Shown: positions 6,329-6,611 of the stretch, one piece after another
Layout of the letters: every line of letters starts with the position of its first letter
Position numbering within the stretch: the first letter of the stretch is position 1
Origin: J014 sp964486055
GTDB taxonomy: Bacteria; Acidobacteriota; Blastocatellia; Pyrinomonadales; Pyrinomonadaceae
Assembly: GCA_964486055.1 (NCBI GenBank)
Contig: CAZALE010000027.1
Span: forward strand, 1 to 6,611
DNA length: 6,611 nucleotides
Direction: 5' to 3'
Notes under the pieces: generated by a model
Told to the model about the DNA's origin: nothing
Seen by the model: the letters and a program-made list of their open reading frames with translations, nothing else
Databases searched by the model: none
Made by a program: the position numbers and the translations under genes

Positions 6329-6611
6329 ATGGCCACTACAGAGTTCAAACGACCATCTCCTGATGTGCTATTGGCCAAGATTAAAGATAGTGATAGGCCG
6401 TGGATGCGTGTGTACATTGGTGCAGCTCCAGGAGTGGGAAAGACTTATCAGATGCTCGAAGATGCTCACGAAATGAAAGAACGAGGGATAGATGTTGTAA
6501 TTGGACTCATAGAAACGCACGGTAGAGCTGACACCGAAGCTCTAATTGGTGATTTGGAGATAATCCCACGCAAAAAGGTCGAATACAAGGGGAAAATATT
6601 AGAGGAACTCG
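6329..6611 (+). CDS. kdpD: KdpD N-terminal sensor domain protein (partial, runs off right edge)
   Basis: The first 94 codons of a KdpD family protein; the frame is open to the end of the window. The cytoplasmic KdpD domain begins at about residue 25, with Walker A GAAPGVGKT (31-39) at the same place as in E. coli KdpD. The family signature GLIETHGRADTEALIGDLE (59-77) and the segment KKVEYKGKILEEL follow. Downstream one expects a Walker B strand and a universal stress protein-like domain, which in some KdpDs binds c-di-AMP. The region senses K+ and ionic state and tunes the kinase and phosphatase balance. In-frame TAG at 6317-6319 makes ATG 6329 the first possible start; the ribosome-binding site is weak (AGGA at 6313-6316, 12 nt away). 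Because a kinase module is encoded at the left end, this could be a short stand-alone sensor of roughly 370 aa or a full-length KdpD. The window cannot tell. Confidence 0.93.
   Translation, partial: MATTEFKRPSPDVLLAKIKDSDRPWMRVYIGAAPGVGKTYQMLEDAHEMKERGIDVVIGLIETHGRADTEALIGDLEIIPRKKVEYKGKILEEL

Overview
The window is a complete high-affinity potassium-uptake (Kdp) locus with all genes on the + strand. A bacterial P-type ATPase complex (KdpFABC) is flanked on both sides by parts of its KdpD/KdpE control system. Base composition is AT-leaning (mid-40s % GC by eye) and Shine-Dalgarno sites are clear for most genes. KdpA, KdpB and KdpC look full length and intact. KdpA (588 aa) is somewhat longer than the 557-aa E. 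coli protein. The KdpE style (ending in TEPWIGYRF), the long KdpA and a KdpD input module lying away from a kinase gene suggest a non-enteric Gram-negative lineage such as Acidobacteriota. The phylum cannot be fixed from this sequence alone.

Layout: 3-554 is the C-terminal end of a sensor histidine kinase, entering from the left. At 571-1278 is the response regulator kdpE, in the same transcription unit. The stretch 1279-1838 has no large gene. Its first part (1279-1449) holds nothing convincing. At 1450-1477 is an 11-bp-phased TTTAYW-type direct repeat that resembles an OmpR-family/KdpE operator. Then come three micro-genes: a 22-aa hydrophobic peptide with a very strong ribosome-binding site (1517-1585), a 32-aa single-span membrane protein overlapping it by ATGA (1582-1680), and a 29-aa kdpF (1714-1803). 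kdpA (1845-3611), kdpB (3630-5663) and kdpC (5698-6282) follow with short gaps. At 6329 the N-terminal KdpD domain starts and runs off the right edge.

How it works together: KdpA is the K+-selective channel-like subunit, KdpB the phosphorylated ATPase, KdpC the periplasmic-facing chaperone subunit and KdpF a lipid-like stabiliser. The kinase and KdpE should sense K+ limitation or ionic stress and switch on the kdpFABC promoter, most simply through the repeat at 1450-1477. The KdpD input module is encoded distal to kdpC while a kinase catalytic module sits upstream of kdpE. This implies a split or duplicated KdpD, with the sensory module probably induced together with the pump.

The least explained parts are the translationally coupled 22-aa and 32-aa ORFs in the kdpF leader. 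No RNA genes, mobile elements or CRISPR arrays are visible, and no convincing intrinsic terminator is seen.
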